Assembly (NCBI RefSeq): GCF_007744515.1
Contig: NZ_CP036268.1
Coordinates: 124,001 to 188,000 of the forward strand
Origin: Stratiformator vulcanicus
Lineage (GTDB): Bacteria; Planctomycetota; Planctomycetia; Planctomycetales; Planctomycetaceae
DNA length: 64,000 nucleotides
Reading direction: 5' to 3'
Positions 45,426 to 55,536 of this stretch are shown here, one piece after another. The notes under the pieces were generated by a model. That model was given only the letters and a program-made list of their open reading frames with translations, was not told where the DNA came from and ran no database searches. Every line of letters starts with the position of its first letter. Positions within the stretch are counted from its first letter, which is position 1. The translations under genes and the position numbers were made by a program.

Positions 45426-47453
45426 TCAGTCGTACCGCATCATGATCTCTTCGTCGCCGGTCTTTGGAAGGCCGGGGAAGCCGCCGTCGGCGATCTTCTC
45501 TCCCAGCTTCGTCACGTTCTTGAAGTACCGATCGCTCGGTCGCCGGCCCGTGAGGTCGTTCGTCAACTTCTCGCAAATCCCCTCAGCCGCACCGCGGATC
45601 AGTTCATCGTCGTGCCGCGCGGCATACAGCGAGGTGCAGAGGATGACGACGGCCGATTGAATTCGGCCTGAGAGCTCCGCCATCCGGCACTGCCGGTCGG
45701 CCAGCTTCAGTTGATGCTTCCGCATCGTGGCCGAAATTTCCGACGACGAATTGGAAAGGAATTCAGCCGCATATTCCGCGTGTGGCCTTAGTTCACGCGG
45801 CATGTCCGGCAGGTCGAAAGTGGCGTGGCCCGACAATTGGTGCCCCAGCCACCATCGACCATAGTTCATCAGCGGTCCCTTCAGCGCCCAGGCATGGGCC
45901 GGGTTCATCGGATTCGGCTGCTTGATGCCGGACTCTGAAAGCACACGACCGATCGGCTCGAAATAACGCATCCCGTGCTGCTTGACGAGCGACTTGAAGA
46001 ACGCCATCGACAGCATCTCACCTTCGCCTTCATAGATGCAGGGGGCGAGCATGTCGTGGATGTTGTCGCCGAACATGTGCCCGGCCAGGAACGAGCGACC
46101 CCCGTGGGTCTTCATGTGCAACTCGATCGCGGCCTCCTTCTGCGCTTCGCTGCCGAAGACCTTGGCCACAATACATTCCATCTCGCCCCGGAACCCGAGA
46201 TCGAGCAGGGCCGAGCCCCACTCGGTCAATGCGTCACAGGCGACGATCAGGCCGGCGAGATGTCCCAATCGGCGCTCCACCAGTTCACGCTTGGCAATCG
46301 GTTCCCCGTACGTCCGGCGATACCGTGCCCAGGGCAGCATGTCGGCCATCATCTGCCGCATCGTCCCGGCGGCATTGGCGCACAGAGAAATTCGCCCCCG
46401 GTTTAACCCGTGGTAGGCGATCGTCAGCCCGTCACCGCTGTCCGGGATCAGCAGGTTCTCCGCGGGCACCCGGAAATCCTTAAACACGATTCCCTGATTG
46501 TAAGCATACTTTAATGCGTACAGGCCATACTTCTTCAGTTGAAAATGCTCGTTCTGCTCCTCCGGCAATTCGGCCACCAGCACGGAAGGTTCATCGTCAA
46601 TCAGGCAGACGACGCCGATCATCCGTCCGGGGCGAACGTTCGTAATAAAGAGCTTCTCGCCGTTAAGCACGTAAGAGTCGCCGTCCTTAACGGCGGTTGT
46701 CTTTAAGGCCGTCAAATCAGACCCCGCTCCCGGCTCTGTCAATGCGAAGGCGGAGAGCCGTTCCCCCGAAGCCAGCTTCGGCAATAAACGTTCTTTTTGC
46801 TCGGGTGTTCCGAACGTGCGGACCGGGTCGACGGCGCCAATGCAGCCATGAACGGACGCCAGGCCCGCCGTCGTCGGATCGATCGTCGCAACGTCAGTTA
46901 GAAACTGAGCGAACTGTGTAAAGGTCGCCCCCGAACCCCCGTACTCTTCGTCGATGAGCAGTCCCCAATAGCCGGCCTCGCCCAACTCGTTGAGGACTTC
47001 ATCGGAGATTTTTCGTTTGTCATCCAATAGTGTATTCGCCTGACGATGGCGACGCAGGATCGACAGCGACTTTTGCATGACCGGTACCGCGGCTTCAGAC
47101 GGCGGCAACGGTTGAGCGGTGTCAAAGAGTTCGATCGGCGTGCTTTTCTCCCAGACCGCCTGGTGCAGCGGGCTGTTTGCCGTTCGATAGCGTTCTTCGA
47201 ACAAGGTCTCGACGACGTCGTCGGCCGCGTCGACGGTGCCGAGACGACGGACCTCTTCATCAGATTTGCCGCCGAGTTTTAAAGCCTCGCCGGCAAACGA
47301 GGTCGCTTGGACCTTCTCTACTTTCGCGACCTCGGTCGGCGGAACCGGCGCGGTGATCTCGTCGGCAACGGACTTTGCCTTATCGTTTAACCGGCTCGCC
47401 CCGCTACGAATGGCTTTGGGCTTGCGGTCTTCGGGCTTAATGACAGTCGACAT
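45426..47453 (-). CDS. Acyl-CoA dehydrogenase (long form with N-terminal extension)
   Basis: The product is 675 aa, much longer than the usual 380 and closer to VLCAD/ACAD9-type enzymes. Residues 1-125 are a polar extension without recognised motif. The FAD enzyme core follows: [40 protein letters not shown], and [21 protein letters not shown] in pieces. CIYEGEGEM puts the catalytic base at Glu475, replacing the common IYEGTxEIQR form. A C-terminal alpha-helical domain of about 170 residues follows, as in very-long-chain enzymes. It catalyses the first step of beta-oxidation, making trans-2-enoyl-CoA. It is the last gene of the operon, 74 bp after the FadJ-like gene, with a strong terminator behind it. 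Confidence 0.92.
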   Translation of the reverse strand: MSTVIKPEDRKPKAIRSGASRLNDKAKSVADEITAPVPPTEVAKVEKVQATSFAGEALKLGGKSDEEVRRLGTVDAADDVVETLFEERYRTANSPLHQAVWEKSTPIELFDTAQPLPPSEAAVPVMQKSLSILRRHRQANTLLDDKRKISDEVLNELGEAGYWGLLIDEEYGGSGATFTQFAQFLTDVATIDPTTAGLASVHGCIGAVDPVRTFGTPEQKERLLPKLASGERLSAFALTEPGAGSDLTALKTTAVKDGDSYVLNGEKLFITNVRPGRMIGVVCLIDDEPSVLVAELPEEQNEHFQLKKYGLYALKYAYNQGIVFKDFRVPAENLLIPDSGDGLTIAYHGLNRGRISLCANAAGTMRQMMADMLPWARYRRTYGEPIAKRELVERRLGHLAGLIVACDALTEWGSALLDLGFRGEMECIVAKVFGSEAQKEAAIELHMKTHGGRSFLAGHMFGDNIHDMLAPCIYEGEGEMLSMAFFKSLVKQHGMRYFEPIGRVLSESGIKQPNPMNPAHAWALKGPLMNYGRWWLGHQLSGHATFDLPDMPRELRPHAEYAAEFLSNSSSEISATMRKHQLKLADRQCRMAELSGRIQSAVVILCTSLYAARHDDELIRGAAEGICEKLTNDLTGRRPSDRYFKNVTKLGEKIADGGFPGLPKTGDEEIMMRYD

Positions 47454-47527
47454 GATTCTGACTCTCCGTCAGAGACTTGTGAATGACCTTCCCGGATCAG
47501 CCGGAGAGGTCGCTGAAGTTATCCTTC

Positions 47528-49771
47528 TTAAATATGCTGCGTCTCTTTAAGGCCTTCGCTTGCTGCGACTGAGGAATCCGATTTCTTAGAATTGTAATCA
47601 TAGAAGCTGTCTTCACTCTCCCGAAGTTGGAGTAGAAGCGAGCTCGGTCGGAATCGTTCACCACACACGGTTTCCAAGTCTTCCAACGTCTTCGCCGTCG
47701 CGTCGATTCCCCACGTGTCGGCAAGTCTTAAAGGCCCGCCCCGAAACGGCGCGAAGCCGGTCCCGAGGACCATTCCGAGGTCGACCATCCAGGCCGCACT
47801 GACGATGCCGGACTCCAGGCAGTCGGAGGCTTCATTAATTAATGCAAACGTGAGGCGTTGCTGATACCCGTCGATCGTCTCCTTCTTGAGCGTCACCGGC
47901 TCGGGAAGTCGGGCCTTTCCGGAAGGACGGTCAAGTTCGACCGGTTGCTGTCGCTTTCCGTCTTTCCATAAATAAAAGCCCCGCCCCGACTTCTTCCCCA
48001 AGTGTCCTTGATCGATCAGGCGTTGTAAGAACTCGGGGGTCGGACTCGGTTCCGGTGAGAGCGAACCGATCGTATCGGCAACGTGACGAGCGACGTCGAG
48101 GCCGACGACATCGAGTAATTCGAGTGGCCCCATCGGCATGCCGAATTTCTTGGCGGCGCGATCGATCGCGGTGACCTCCGCCCCTTCGCTCACCATGCGC
48201 ACGGCTTCGTCCATGTACGGGAATAACACCCGGTTGACGAGAAATCCGGGCCCTTCCCCAACGACAAGCGGCACCTTACCTAACTGCCGCACGACGTCGA
48301 CTAGTACGCGAATCGCCGCGTCTCCCGTTGCGGGGCTGCGCACCACTTCGACGAGCGGCATTTTGTAGACGGGGTTAAAGAAGTGCAGCCCGGCTACCCG
48401 TTCGGGGTGCTTCGTCGCGGACCCAATCTGCTCGATCGAAAGTGCCGACGTATTCGAAGCGAGCACGGCCCGCGGTGACAACTGTTTGTCGAGTTCCGAA
48501 AAAACGTCTTGCTTCACATTCAGTTTCTCGACGATGGCTTCGATGACGAGGTCCGCGTCGGTCAGGTCATCAATTGACGTCGTATATTGAATACGGGCCA
48601 AACGCTCCTCCGCAGCCGGTGCCGAGAGGACTCCTTTCTTCGCGGCTGACCTCATCAGCTTTTCGATGCGCGCCCGTCCGCCCGCGACGAGTTCGTCATT
48701 AATGTCTTTTAAGACGACATCGAAGCCACTAAATGCAGCAGCTTGCGCGATTCCCGCCCCCATCGTCCCTGCACCAAGGACGGCAATCTTCTCGACCTTT
48801 TGAGAAGGTGTTTGAACGTTGGAAACCCAGGTGGCCCGCTTTCTGGCCTGTTCTCGCTGAAGAAATAATCCGACAAGATTTTTGCATGTGTCCGAAAAAA
48901 TGAGATGCGAGAACTCGTCGCGTTCGACGCGAAGGCCGTCTTGAATACCGCTCTCGTATCCGGTTTCAATTGCCCGCAACGCGGCCGGCAAGGCGGGATA
49001 GTGCTTTGCATTCTTCTCGATCCGCTTTCGCGCAGAGCGGAAGATTAAGCCCCGTCCGAATGATGTCTCGTCGCGTAACCATTCGACCAGCGAGCCGCGC
49101 GGATTTCGCGGTGTCTCGCCATTGAGAAGCAAGTCTAGCAACTCATCGAGGGTGTGCTCGAATTCGGCCGGCGGAGCAATTCGATCAACCAACCGACACT
49201 TTAAGGAATCCGGTGCGGAAAGCTTGCGGCCCTGCAGGATCATTGTCACCGCCTGTAGAGCGCCGACCTGCTTTGGTAAGCGTTGAGTGCCGCCCCAGGC
49301 CGGAATGATTCCGAGTTGTGTTTCCGGCAATCCGAGTCGGGTGGAAGGGGTGTCTTCGGCGATGCGGTAATCGCAAGCCAGCGCGAACTCCAGACCCCCG
49401 CCCAAACAGGGGCCGTGGATCACCGCGATTGTCGGAATCGGCAGTGAGGCGATTTTATTGAAGAGATCCTGACCGGCGACGATGACCTGGTCGGCTTCTT
49501 GGGCCGTCCGAATTTGTGCAATTTGTTTAACGTCCGCTCCGGCGAGAAAGCCGGATTCTTTACCGCTGCGGAAGACGACCGCGCCGATGCCGGGGGCGTC
49601 CTGAAGGTCGTCGATAAGACGATCGAGTTCCCCGAGCAGCCCCGCATCAAAGACATTCATTGGGCGGTCGAGCACGTCAATCGAGACGAACAGCGCACCC
49701 CGCTCGTCCCACTTGAGATGCAGGTTCTCGAACATGCGTCCGTATTCGCCATTCGCGAAAGAGGTGGCCAT
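47528..49771 (-). CDS. fadJ: Fatty acid oxidation complex alpha subunit (enoyl-CoA hydratase / 3-hydroxyacyl-CoA dehydrogenase), FadJ-like
   Basis: The product is 747 aa, the usual length. Residues 15-200 are an enoyl-CoA hydratase/crotonase domain: GFLAGADVKQI for the oxyanion hole, with Glu128 (GGGLEFALACD) and Glu150 (LGLPETQLG) as the catalytic acids. Residues about 327-510 are the NAD-binding domain with VLGAGTMGAGIAQAAA (GxGxxG at 333-338) and GLHFFNPVYKMPLVEVV with the catalytic His. Residues about 510-725 are the dimerisation domain (GPGFLVNRVLFPYMDEA, KKSGRGFYLW). It performs steps two and three of beta-oxidation. It lies between the thiolase and acyl-CoA dehydrogenase genes. Naming it FadJ rather than FadB is by resemblance only. 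Confidence 0.93.
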   Translation of the reverse strand: MATSFANGEYGRMFENLHLKWDERGALFVSIDVLDRPMNVFDAGLLGELDRLIDDLQDAPGIGAVVFRSGKESGFLAGADVKQIAQIRTAQEADQVIVAGQDLFNKIASLPIPTIAVIHGPCLGGGLEFALACDYRIAEDTPSTRLGLPETQLGIIPAWGGTQRLPKQVGALQAVTMILQGRKLSAPDSLKCRLVDRIAPPAEFEHTLDELLDLLLNGETPRNPRGSLVEWLRDETSFGRGLIFRSARKRIEKNAKHYPALPAALRAIETGYESGIQDGLRVERDEFSHLIFSDTCKNLVGLFLQREQARKRATWVSNVQTPSQKVEKIAVLGAGTMGAGIAQAAAFSGFDVVLKDINDELVAGGRARIEKLMRSAAKKGVLSAPAAEERLARIQYTTSIDDLTDADLVIEAIVEKLNVKQDVFSELDKQLSPRAVLASNTSALSIEQIGSATKHPERVAGLHFFNPVYKMPLVEVVRSPATGDAAIRVLVDVVRQLGKVPLVVGEGPGFLVNRVLFPYMDEAVRMVSEGAEVTAIDRAAKKFGMPMGPLELLDVVGLDVARHVADTIGSLSPEPSPTPEFLQRLIDQGHLGKKSGRGFYLWKDGKRQQPVELDRPSGKARLPEPVTLKKETIDGYQQRLTFALINEASDCLESGIVSAAWMVDLGMVLGTGFAPFRGGPLRLADTWGIDATAKTLEDLETVCGERFRPSSLLLQLRESEDSFYDYNSKKSDSSVAASEGLKETQHI

Positions 49772-49851
49772 GACGACTCCGATTCTTAACGTAGCTGTTT
49801 TTGATCTTATTTAACTTAGTTGCGGTTGAGGGCCCGATTTGTTGTGTCGAT

Positions 49852-51165
49852 TTAGTCGTCGAGCGTTGTGTCCAGCCAGACGGCCGCTCCCTGCCCACCT
49901 CCGACACATAGGGAGGCGATCCCCCGTCGGAGTCCTCGCTCCTTCAGCGATCTTAAAAGGGTGAGCACGATTCGTGTGCCGCTTGTGCCAACGGGATGTC
50001 CGAGCGCGATCGCGCCGCCGTTGACATTCAGCAGGTCCGGATTTAATTCTCCGATCTTGCGGTCTCGCTGCAGTTCGCGCTGGGCGAAATCATCCGAGTC
50101 GAAAGCTCTTAAACATCCCAGCACCTGCGCTGAAAACGCTTCATTGATTTCGAACAAATCGAAGTCGCTCAGCGACATGCCGGTTTGCCGGAGCAATTTG
50201 TCGATGGCAAAAACCGGTCCGAGACCCATCCGACGCGGATCGCAACCGGCAACCGCATAACCGCGGATATAACCGAGCGGCGCGACGTCAAGGTCAGAGG
50301 CGTTTTGAGGTCTGGCAAGCACTAACGCCGCAGCCCCGTCGGTGATGGGACAACTATTTCCGGCGGTGACGGTGCCGTTCTGCCGATCAAATAGTGGTTT
50401 TAATTTCGCCAACGCTTCCATTGTTTGGTTGTTGCGCGGGCCGAAGTCCTTCTCGAGCTGTTTGTCCGGTCCGAGCGGAACCGGCACGGTTTCGCCACCG
50501 AGAAAGCAGCGATCCCAGGCCGCGATCGCTCGCTGGTGACTGGCGAGCGCGAACTCATCCTGCTCCTTGCGGCTGATGTCAAACTCTTTGGCGACGATCT
50601 CGGCCGTCTGGCCCATGTTTAATCCGCAAACGGGATCGGTCAGGCCCAGTTCGAGCCCGGGAATCGGTTTAAAGAAGCCCGGCCTTAACTGGGCGAGGTG
50701 TGCCAGTCGGCGAAGCCCTTTGGCCTTTCTCAGGCCGAGCATCCAGTCCCGCATCCGCGTGTCCCATAAGAACGGAACGTTCGACATCGACTCCGTTCCG
50801 CCGGCGACAACGAGATCGGCGCGACGTTCCCTTAAGATTTGCCATCCACCAAAGATTGACTCCATCCCCGAGGCACAGTTGCGGTTGACCGTGTGGGCCG
50901 GCCGATCGATCGGGAGGCCGGCTTTCAGCGCGACGACGCGAGCGATGTTGGCCGCATCGGGCGGACCCGAAACGTTTCCCATCACGACTTCGTCGATCCG
51001 GTCGGGAGTGAGGTCGGCAGCCTTAATCGCTTCTTCGACGGCCACGCGGCCGAGCTCGACGGCAGACCGGTCGGCGAGCTTGGTAAAAGCTTTGGCAAAC
51101 GGAGTTCGGACTCCCGCGACGACCGCGATCGGTGGAAGCGGATCATTTTCTAGAGTACCATTCAT
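49852..51165 (-). CDS. fadI: Acetyl-CoA C-acyltransferase (3-ketoacyl-CoA thiolase), FadI-like
   Basis: The product is 437 aa, close to the length of FadI. The acylated cysteine is Cys97 in NRNCASGMES. NEAFSAQ (341-347) and GHPVG (His390) are the other active-site blocks, and CVGGGQG gives the second cysteine, Cys420. VVAGVRTPFAKAF opens the fold. It splits 3-ketoacyl-CoA to acetyl-CoA and a shortened acyl-CoA. The stretch GLRKAKGLRRLAHLAQLRPG is the basic loop typical of long-chain thiolases. Its ATG overlaps the stop of the acyl-CoA synthetase gene (ATGA), and the FadJ-like gene follows after 80 bp, so the three genes are one unit. The assignment is firm; chain-length preference is not known. 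Confidence 0.94.
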   Translation of the reverse strand: MNGTLENDPLPPIAVVAGVRTPFAKAFTKLADRSAVELGRVAVEEAIKAADLTPDRIDEVVMGNVSGPPDAANIARVVALKAGLPIDRPAHTVNRNCASGMESIFGGWQILRERRADLVVAGGTESMSNVPFLWDTRMRDWMLGLRKAKGLRRLAHLAQLRPGFFKPIPGLELGLTDPVCGLNMGQTAEIVAKEFDISRKEQDEFALASHQRAIAAWDRCFLGGETVPVPLGPDKQLEKDFGPRNNQTMEALAKLKPLFDRQNGTVTAGNSCPITDGAAALVLARPQNASDLDVAPLGYIRGYAVAGCDPRRMGLGPVFAIDKLLRQTGMSLSDFDLFEINEAFSAQVLGCLRAFDSDDFAQRELQRDRKIGELNPDLLNVNGGAIALGHPVGTSGTRIVLTLLRSLKERGLRRGIASLCVGGGQGAAVWLDTTLDD

Positions 51166-52991
51166 TTTGAGGCCTCCTCGAGTGCTTCGGGCAGTTCCGA
51201 TCGCTCAGCGGGACTCAAGGCCGCCGTCCCGGCGTCTGCTGCCGTCCTTAATTCGCGGCGGAGAACCTTGCCGAGAAAGTTACGCGGCAGATCGTCGGTG
51301 GTCGTCTCCACGACGCGAGGCCGTTTGTGAGCGGACAATTTCCGATGCGTGAAGGCATCGAAATCGGTTCGGTCGAAGGTCGATCCCTTTTCGATCGAGA
51401 GAATCGCTTTCACGAGTTCTCCCCGCTCGTCGTCCGGGATGCCGACGACGGCTGCGTCGCGAACGCCCGGATACTCACGCAAGGCTTCTTCAACATCGGC
51501 CGGGTAGACGTTAAATCCCGAAGTAATAATCAAGTCTTTCTTGCGGTCGACGATCTTAAAGAATCCCCGGTCGTCGCAAACGGCTAGGTCGCCAGTATAA
51601 AGCCAGCCGTTCTTAATTACGGCTTGTGTTGCCGCTTCGTCATTCCAGTAGCCCAGCATTACCTGAGGGCCGCGGACGATTAATTCGCCGACTTCCCCGA
51701 CGGGCAAGTTGCGCTTGCCGGTTTCGGCATCGACAATTCTCGCATCGGTGTCGGGCAGCGGAAGGCCGATCGTGCCGGGTACGGCCGTGCCGTCGAGTGG
51801 TCCCGCGTGCGTGACCGGGCTGGCTTCCGACAGGCCGTAGCCCTCGACGATTATTGCCCCGGCGTGGTCGTTGAATTCCTCGGCCACCTGCTTCGGTAGC
51901 GGGGCGCCTCCGCTGATCACTCGGACGATCGACTGGAAATCGCGTTTTTTGCTGCGAAGCACTTTCGTATTGAGCGCGTTCAGCAGAGCCGGCACGGCCA
52001 GCAGAATCGTCGGTTGATGCTTTTCGATTAATTCCGCGACGACGGTCGGCTTAACCCGGTGATGCGTCACCAAAGTCGCGCCGAGTTTCGTTCCCATTAA
52101 TAACGAAGTCGACAAGCCGTAACTGTGAAAGAACGGCAGAACGGCGAGGATCGTCTCTTCGCCCGGTCGGGCAAACGACCAGTGCGACAGCTGATTCGCT
52201 TGTGCGGACAGATTGCGGTGGGACAGCGTGACGAGCTTGGGGTGCCCCGTCGTCCCGCCAGTCGGAAGGATAAATGCGGGGTCATCGCACGCCGGGACCC
52301 GCGGCTCAAATTCATCGGCGTCTTCGCCGACGACATCCTGATATTTCAGCACCCGCGTGCGAACGCACGGTTTGCTGAAGCCGATTTTCTGAAACCGAAC
52401 CCACGCGTAACCGAATCGCTCGAGTTGCGACAGCCGGTCGGCCAATGTGGTCATGATGACCAACTCGGGCACGTGATCGTCGCCGCAAATTAACGGCGAA
52501 AGAACGTCAACGGTGATAGCGACTTTCGCGTCGGTTGCCCGGAGGATTCCATTAACTTCTTCGGCGACCATTAATGGACTGACAGAAACCGCGACCGCAC
52601 CGGCCATCCAGATTCCGAACAGCGATGCGACCGTCTCCGGGAGATTCGGGAGCAAAACGGCAACGCGGTCACCGGGTTCGACGCCGCCGTCGACCAGCGC
52701 TTTGGCGAGGCTGCGTGCCTCAGCGAGCATTTGCTCATAGCTGACGGCCTGCTCGTAATAATGGCAGGCAATGCGATCTGGGTAGAGAGCGGCTGCGTCC
52801 TCGAGCAGCCGATAGAGCGGCGCTTCGGGATAATCTAGTCGAGCCGAAATCTCGTCCGGGTAGCTCTTCAGCCACGGACGCGTAACGTCCGGGGGGAGCC
52901 ACATCCGGCGGACTGCCGACCCCAGGTAATTTACAGACGAAGCGAGAGCACCCCGTCTGCCGGGCGACCGGCCATTTCCAACAGAGACCAT
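51162..52991 (-). CDS. fadD: Long-chain acyl-CoA synthetase (AMP-forming), FadD-like
   Basis: The product is 609 aa from the ATG at 52991; the frame is open to 53033 and a longer form is possible. The adenylating core has the P-loop FILPTGGTTGHPKLVTLSH, the A5 motif EGYGLSEASP and A7 LYTGDLAVCD. The A8 hinge is FFKIVDRKKDLIITSGFNVYP (in pieces), with a C-terminal Lys in RNFLGKVLRREL as the catalytic residue. This is the ANL pattern of fatty acyl-CoA ligases. The enzyme activates free fatty acids for the beta-oxidation genes that follow, overlapping the thiolase by 4 bp. The N-terminal 25 residues are basic and may associate with the membrane. It is the first gene of the operon. Confidence 0.92.
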   Translation of the reverse strand: MVSVGNGRSPGRRGALASSVNYLGSAVRRMWLPPDVTRPWLKSYPDEISARLDYPEAPLYRLLEDAAALYPDRIACHYYEQAVSYEQMLAEARSLAKALVDGGVEPGDRVAVLLPNLPETVASLFGIWMAGAVAVSVSPLMVAEEVNGILRATDAKVAITVDVLSPLICGDDHVPELVIMTTLADRLSQLERFGYAWVRFQKIGFSKPCVRTRVLKYQDVVGEDADEFEPRVPACDDPAFILPTGGTTGHPKLVTLSHRNLSAQANQLSHWSFARPGEETILAVLPFFHSYGLSTSLLMGTKLGATLVTHHRVKPTVVAELIEKHQPTILLAVPALLNALNTKVLRSKKRDFQSIVRVISGGAPLPKQVAEEFNDHAGAIIVEGYGLSEASPVTHAGPLDGTAVPGTIGLPLPDTDARIVDAETGKRNLPVGEVGELIVRGPQVMLGYWNDEAATQAVIKNGWLYTGDLAVCDDRGFFKIVDRKKDLIITSGFNVYPADVEEALREYPGVRDAAVVGIPDDERGELVKAILSIEKGSTFDRTDFDAFTHRKLSAHKRPRVVETTTDDLPRNFLGKVLRRELRTAADAGTAALSPAERSELPEALEEASK

Positions 52992-53243
52992 CGTTGCACC
53001 TGCATTCTGGGAATGCCGCGTGCGCGGAACCACTCCGCGCTATCTGCCGTCGTTCCGTCCCGAAATGTCATCAGTTCAGTCTTCTGCGTTGAATTTGCGT
53101 GAAGGGATTACGCTCGATTGCCCGGGGATCGGGCCTTGATCACAGCCACATTCTTAGAGTCACATCAGCGATCGTCAATGCGTTATTCGTCGCGGAGGCG
53201 GTCATATTGACGAAGAACCGTCCCGGCCGGAGCATTTTGTCGA

Positions 53244-54215
53244 TTAGCGGCTTTCGGCCGGGTCTACCGCTGCTCGCGATTGGTCCCGAACCGGGCCTCG
53301 GGAATAAAGTAAGTTGTTCCACAGATTGCGTTTGTGGCGATTGTCGAGGGCGGCAACGGTTGCCGCTCGCCCTGCTTCGATCAGTGCTTCGGCCCGGTCG
53401 AAGGCGAACCAGTCGATATGCCCGACCTTGGGCCGAACAATCAAATCGGCGTCGCAATCGCACTGCTCTCTGAACAGGGCTTCGCCGATCTGGTCCATCC
53501 GGCGGAGGACCCCCATCGACGTCGACATGTCTGAGACCGGAAGCATCTCGGTCCCTACGTCGACCGCTACGATGAAGCTGGGTTTGAACGTCCGAGCGAC
53601 GCTCACCGCCAGCGAATCGAGGCCCCCGATGTCGGAGAGCAGCATCCCTTCGAACTCGACCGGCGGAAAGATTCCGGGAATCGCCGCCGAGCCCCGCACC
53701 GCTGCGCGGAGCGGTCCGCGGTCGAGCACGACCCGGCGACCACTTCGCAGGTCGGCCGCCACGATCGAAAGCGGAGTAGCCGTCTCCGAAATATCGATGT
53801 CTGGCAGCAACTGGTCGACGACCTCCTCCATGATGAGGCCGGAGAGAATCCCCGGTCGTCGGAACAGTCGCGTCAGCAATCGATTCGCATTCCAGTAGTC
53901 GCTCAGGCGGTTGTACCACGACAGAAAGGCGCTCTCCTCGATGCGCTCTTCGCTCGAAGCCGACGTCGTGGCGAATCTTGCCTGATGTCGCTGGAACTCG
54001 GGCGACGACAGGTACGCGACCGCTTGGTCCTGGACCTCTTCGATGTCCTTTCCGAGCGCCGCCAATGCGCCAGCGAGGCTGCCGATACTGACGCCGACGT
54101 ATCGCTCGATCGTGAAGCCGCCCCGCTGGAGTTCTTCAATTGCCCCGAGGTGGGCGACCCCTCGTGCGCCGCCCGCGCCGAGCGCGACGGTTGCCGATCT
54201 TTGTTTGCTTCTCAT
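53244..54215 (-). CDS. Patatin-like phospholipase
   Basis: The product is 323 aa. The start has a good ribosome site (AGGAG, 7 nt before the ATG). The patatin fold shows the oxyanion loop GAGGARG (13-19), the nucleophile elbow GVSIGSLAGAL (Ser43) and the second catalytic residue Asp195 in LLSDIGGLDSLAV; the common DGG reads DIG here. GSAAIPGIFPPVEFEG before it is typical of the RssA/NTE group. No signal peptide is visible, so it probably acts in the cytoplasm or at the inner membrane face on phospholipids or acyl esters. It lies upstream of the fadD-like gene with a gap of about 250 bp; whether it feeds fatty acids to that operon is inference. Confidence 0.88.
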   Translation of the reverse strand: MRSKQRSATVALGAGGARGVAHLGAIEELQRGGFTIERYVGVSIGSLAGALAALGKDIEEVQDQAVAYLSSPEFQRHQARFATTSASSEERIEESAFLSWYNRLSDYWNANRLLTRLFRRPGILSGLIMEEVVDQLLPDIDISETATPLSIVAADLRSGRRVVLDRGPLRAAVRGSAAIPGIFPPVEFEGMLLSDIGGLDSLAVSVARTFKPSFIVAVDVGTEMLPVSDMSTSMGVLRRMDQIGEALFREQCDCDADLIVRPKVGHIDWFAFDRAEALIEAGRAATVAALDNRHKRNLWNNLLYSRGPVRDQSRAAVDPAESR

Positions 54216-54371
54216 GTCACCGCTCCTGAAACGGAATCGGTCCCATCAAGAAGCTTACGTTGCCGCGCGACCGTGTGCGGGAAAATTTAAGTCGATTGCG
54301 GCCGAGAAAAATTTTCCGGCCAATTTGTACTTGCCAACGGGTGAACTGTGTGCATGGCAAAAATCAATCGA

Positions 54372-55520
54372 TCACTTTGTATCGACGCCGAATTGAAAGA
54401 CCGTTTCGGATTGGTATTCGTCCCCGGGTTGCAGAATCGTCGAAGGAAAGTTCGGCTGGTTGGGGCTGTCGGGGAAGTGTTGGGTCTCAAGGCAGAACCC
54501 CCCGCGCTTCACATAGGGGCGGCCCGACTTTCCGATGAGTGAACCATTGAGAAAGTTGCCGGTATAGAATTGCATTCCCGGTTCCGTTGTGAAGACAGAG
54601 AGCGTCCGCCCGGTCGTCGGCTCTCGAACTTCGGCGGCCATTAGGAGTGCGTCATCGCCCTCGTTGCGATTGAGGACGAAATTGTGGTCGTACCCGCCGC
54701 CGATCTTCATCTGTGGATGGCTCTTTTGAATATCACGGCCGATCGGCTTCGCCTCGCGAAAGTCGAGAGGGGTATTGGCTATCGGGAGGATTTCGCCGGT
54801 CGGAATCAGGGCGTCGTCGACCGGCGTAAATCGATCGGCATTAATTTTTATTTCGTGACCAAGCACGTCTTCGTCACCCTCGCCCTTCAGATTAAAGTAA
54901 GTGTGCTGCGTCAGATTGACCGGCGTGGCGGCGTCGGTCGTGGCCCTGTATTCGACCGTGAGTCGATTCTCACTGTCCAAATTGTAGCAAACTGACACAT
55001 CCAAGTTGCCGGGGTAACCCTCTTCCCCGTCACGCGATTGATAGGAGAGGCGAAGTTCAACGAAGTCTTTTCCGGAGGTCGGGCCACTCTCGACATCCCA
55101 AATAACTTTATCAAAGCCGGTATTACCTCCGTGAATGTGGTTAAGGCCGGTGTTCTTCGCGAGCTTGAAGGTTTCGCCATTGAGTATAAATCGCCCACCC
55201 GCAATTCGATTGCCATAGCGACCGACGATGGCTCCGAAGTATGGCTTGCTCGGTGCGTTAAGGTAGCCCTTCAAGCTATTGTATCCGAGTGCGATGTCGG
55301 CGAGGTCTCCATCGCGATCGGGGGTGATGATTGACGTAATAATCGCGCCGTAGTTCGTGACCTTAACCGAAATGCCGTTGTCATTCGAAAGCGTATAGAG
55401 CTTCACGTCGTCGAAGTCGTCGACGGTGCTGCTGAAGTCGCCTTCGCCCGCTGAGGCGGACACGGCATTCGGCACGAAGAAGGCCGTCATTAAGAAAAAT
55501 AGAGCAAAGGCGCGCGGCAT
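54372..55520 (-). CDS. galM: Aldose 1-epimerase (mutarotase), exported
   Basis: The product is 382 aa. A signal peptide (to about residue 22, NAVSASAG) precedes the galactose-mutarotase fold. Marks are NYGAIITSIITPDRDG, GRYGNRIAGGRFILNG, NHIHGG (127-132), LTQHTYFNL with the catalytic acid His206, YDHNFVLN, and CLETQHFPDSPNQPNFP with the catalytic base Glu345. It interconverts alpha and beta anomers of an aldose, likely in the periplasm. It starts 17 bp after the stop of the symporter gene, so the two form one transcript. Mutarotation before uptake by a sodium symporter makes sense, as these carriers prefer one anomer. Confidence 0.93.
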   Translation of the reverse strand: MPRAFALFFLMTAFFVPNAVSASAGEGDFSSTVDDFDDVKLYTLSNDNGISVKVTNYGAIITSIITPDRDGDLADIALGYNSLKGYLNAPSKPYFGAIVGRYGNRIAGGRFILNGETFKLAKNTGLNHIHGGNTGFDKVIWDVESGPTSGKDFVELRLSYQSRDGEEGYPGNLDVSVCYNLDSENRLTVEYRATTDAATPVNLTQHTYFNLKGEGDEDVLGHEIKINADRFTPVDDALIPTGEILPIANTPLDFREAKPIGRDIQKSHPQMKIGGGYDHNFVLNRNEGDDALLMAAEVREPTTGRTLSVFTTEPGMQFYTGNFLNGSLIGKSGRPYVKRGGFCLETQHFPDSPNQPNFPSTILQPGDEYQSETVFQFGVDTK

Positions 55521-55536
55521 GAGGACAAGCTCCGAA

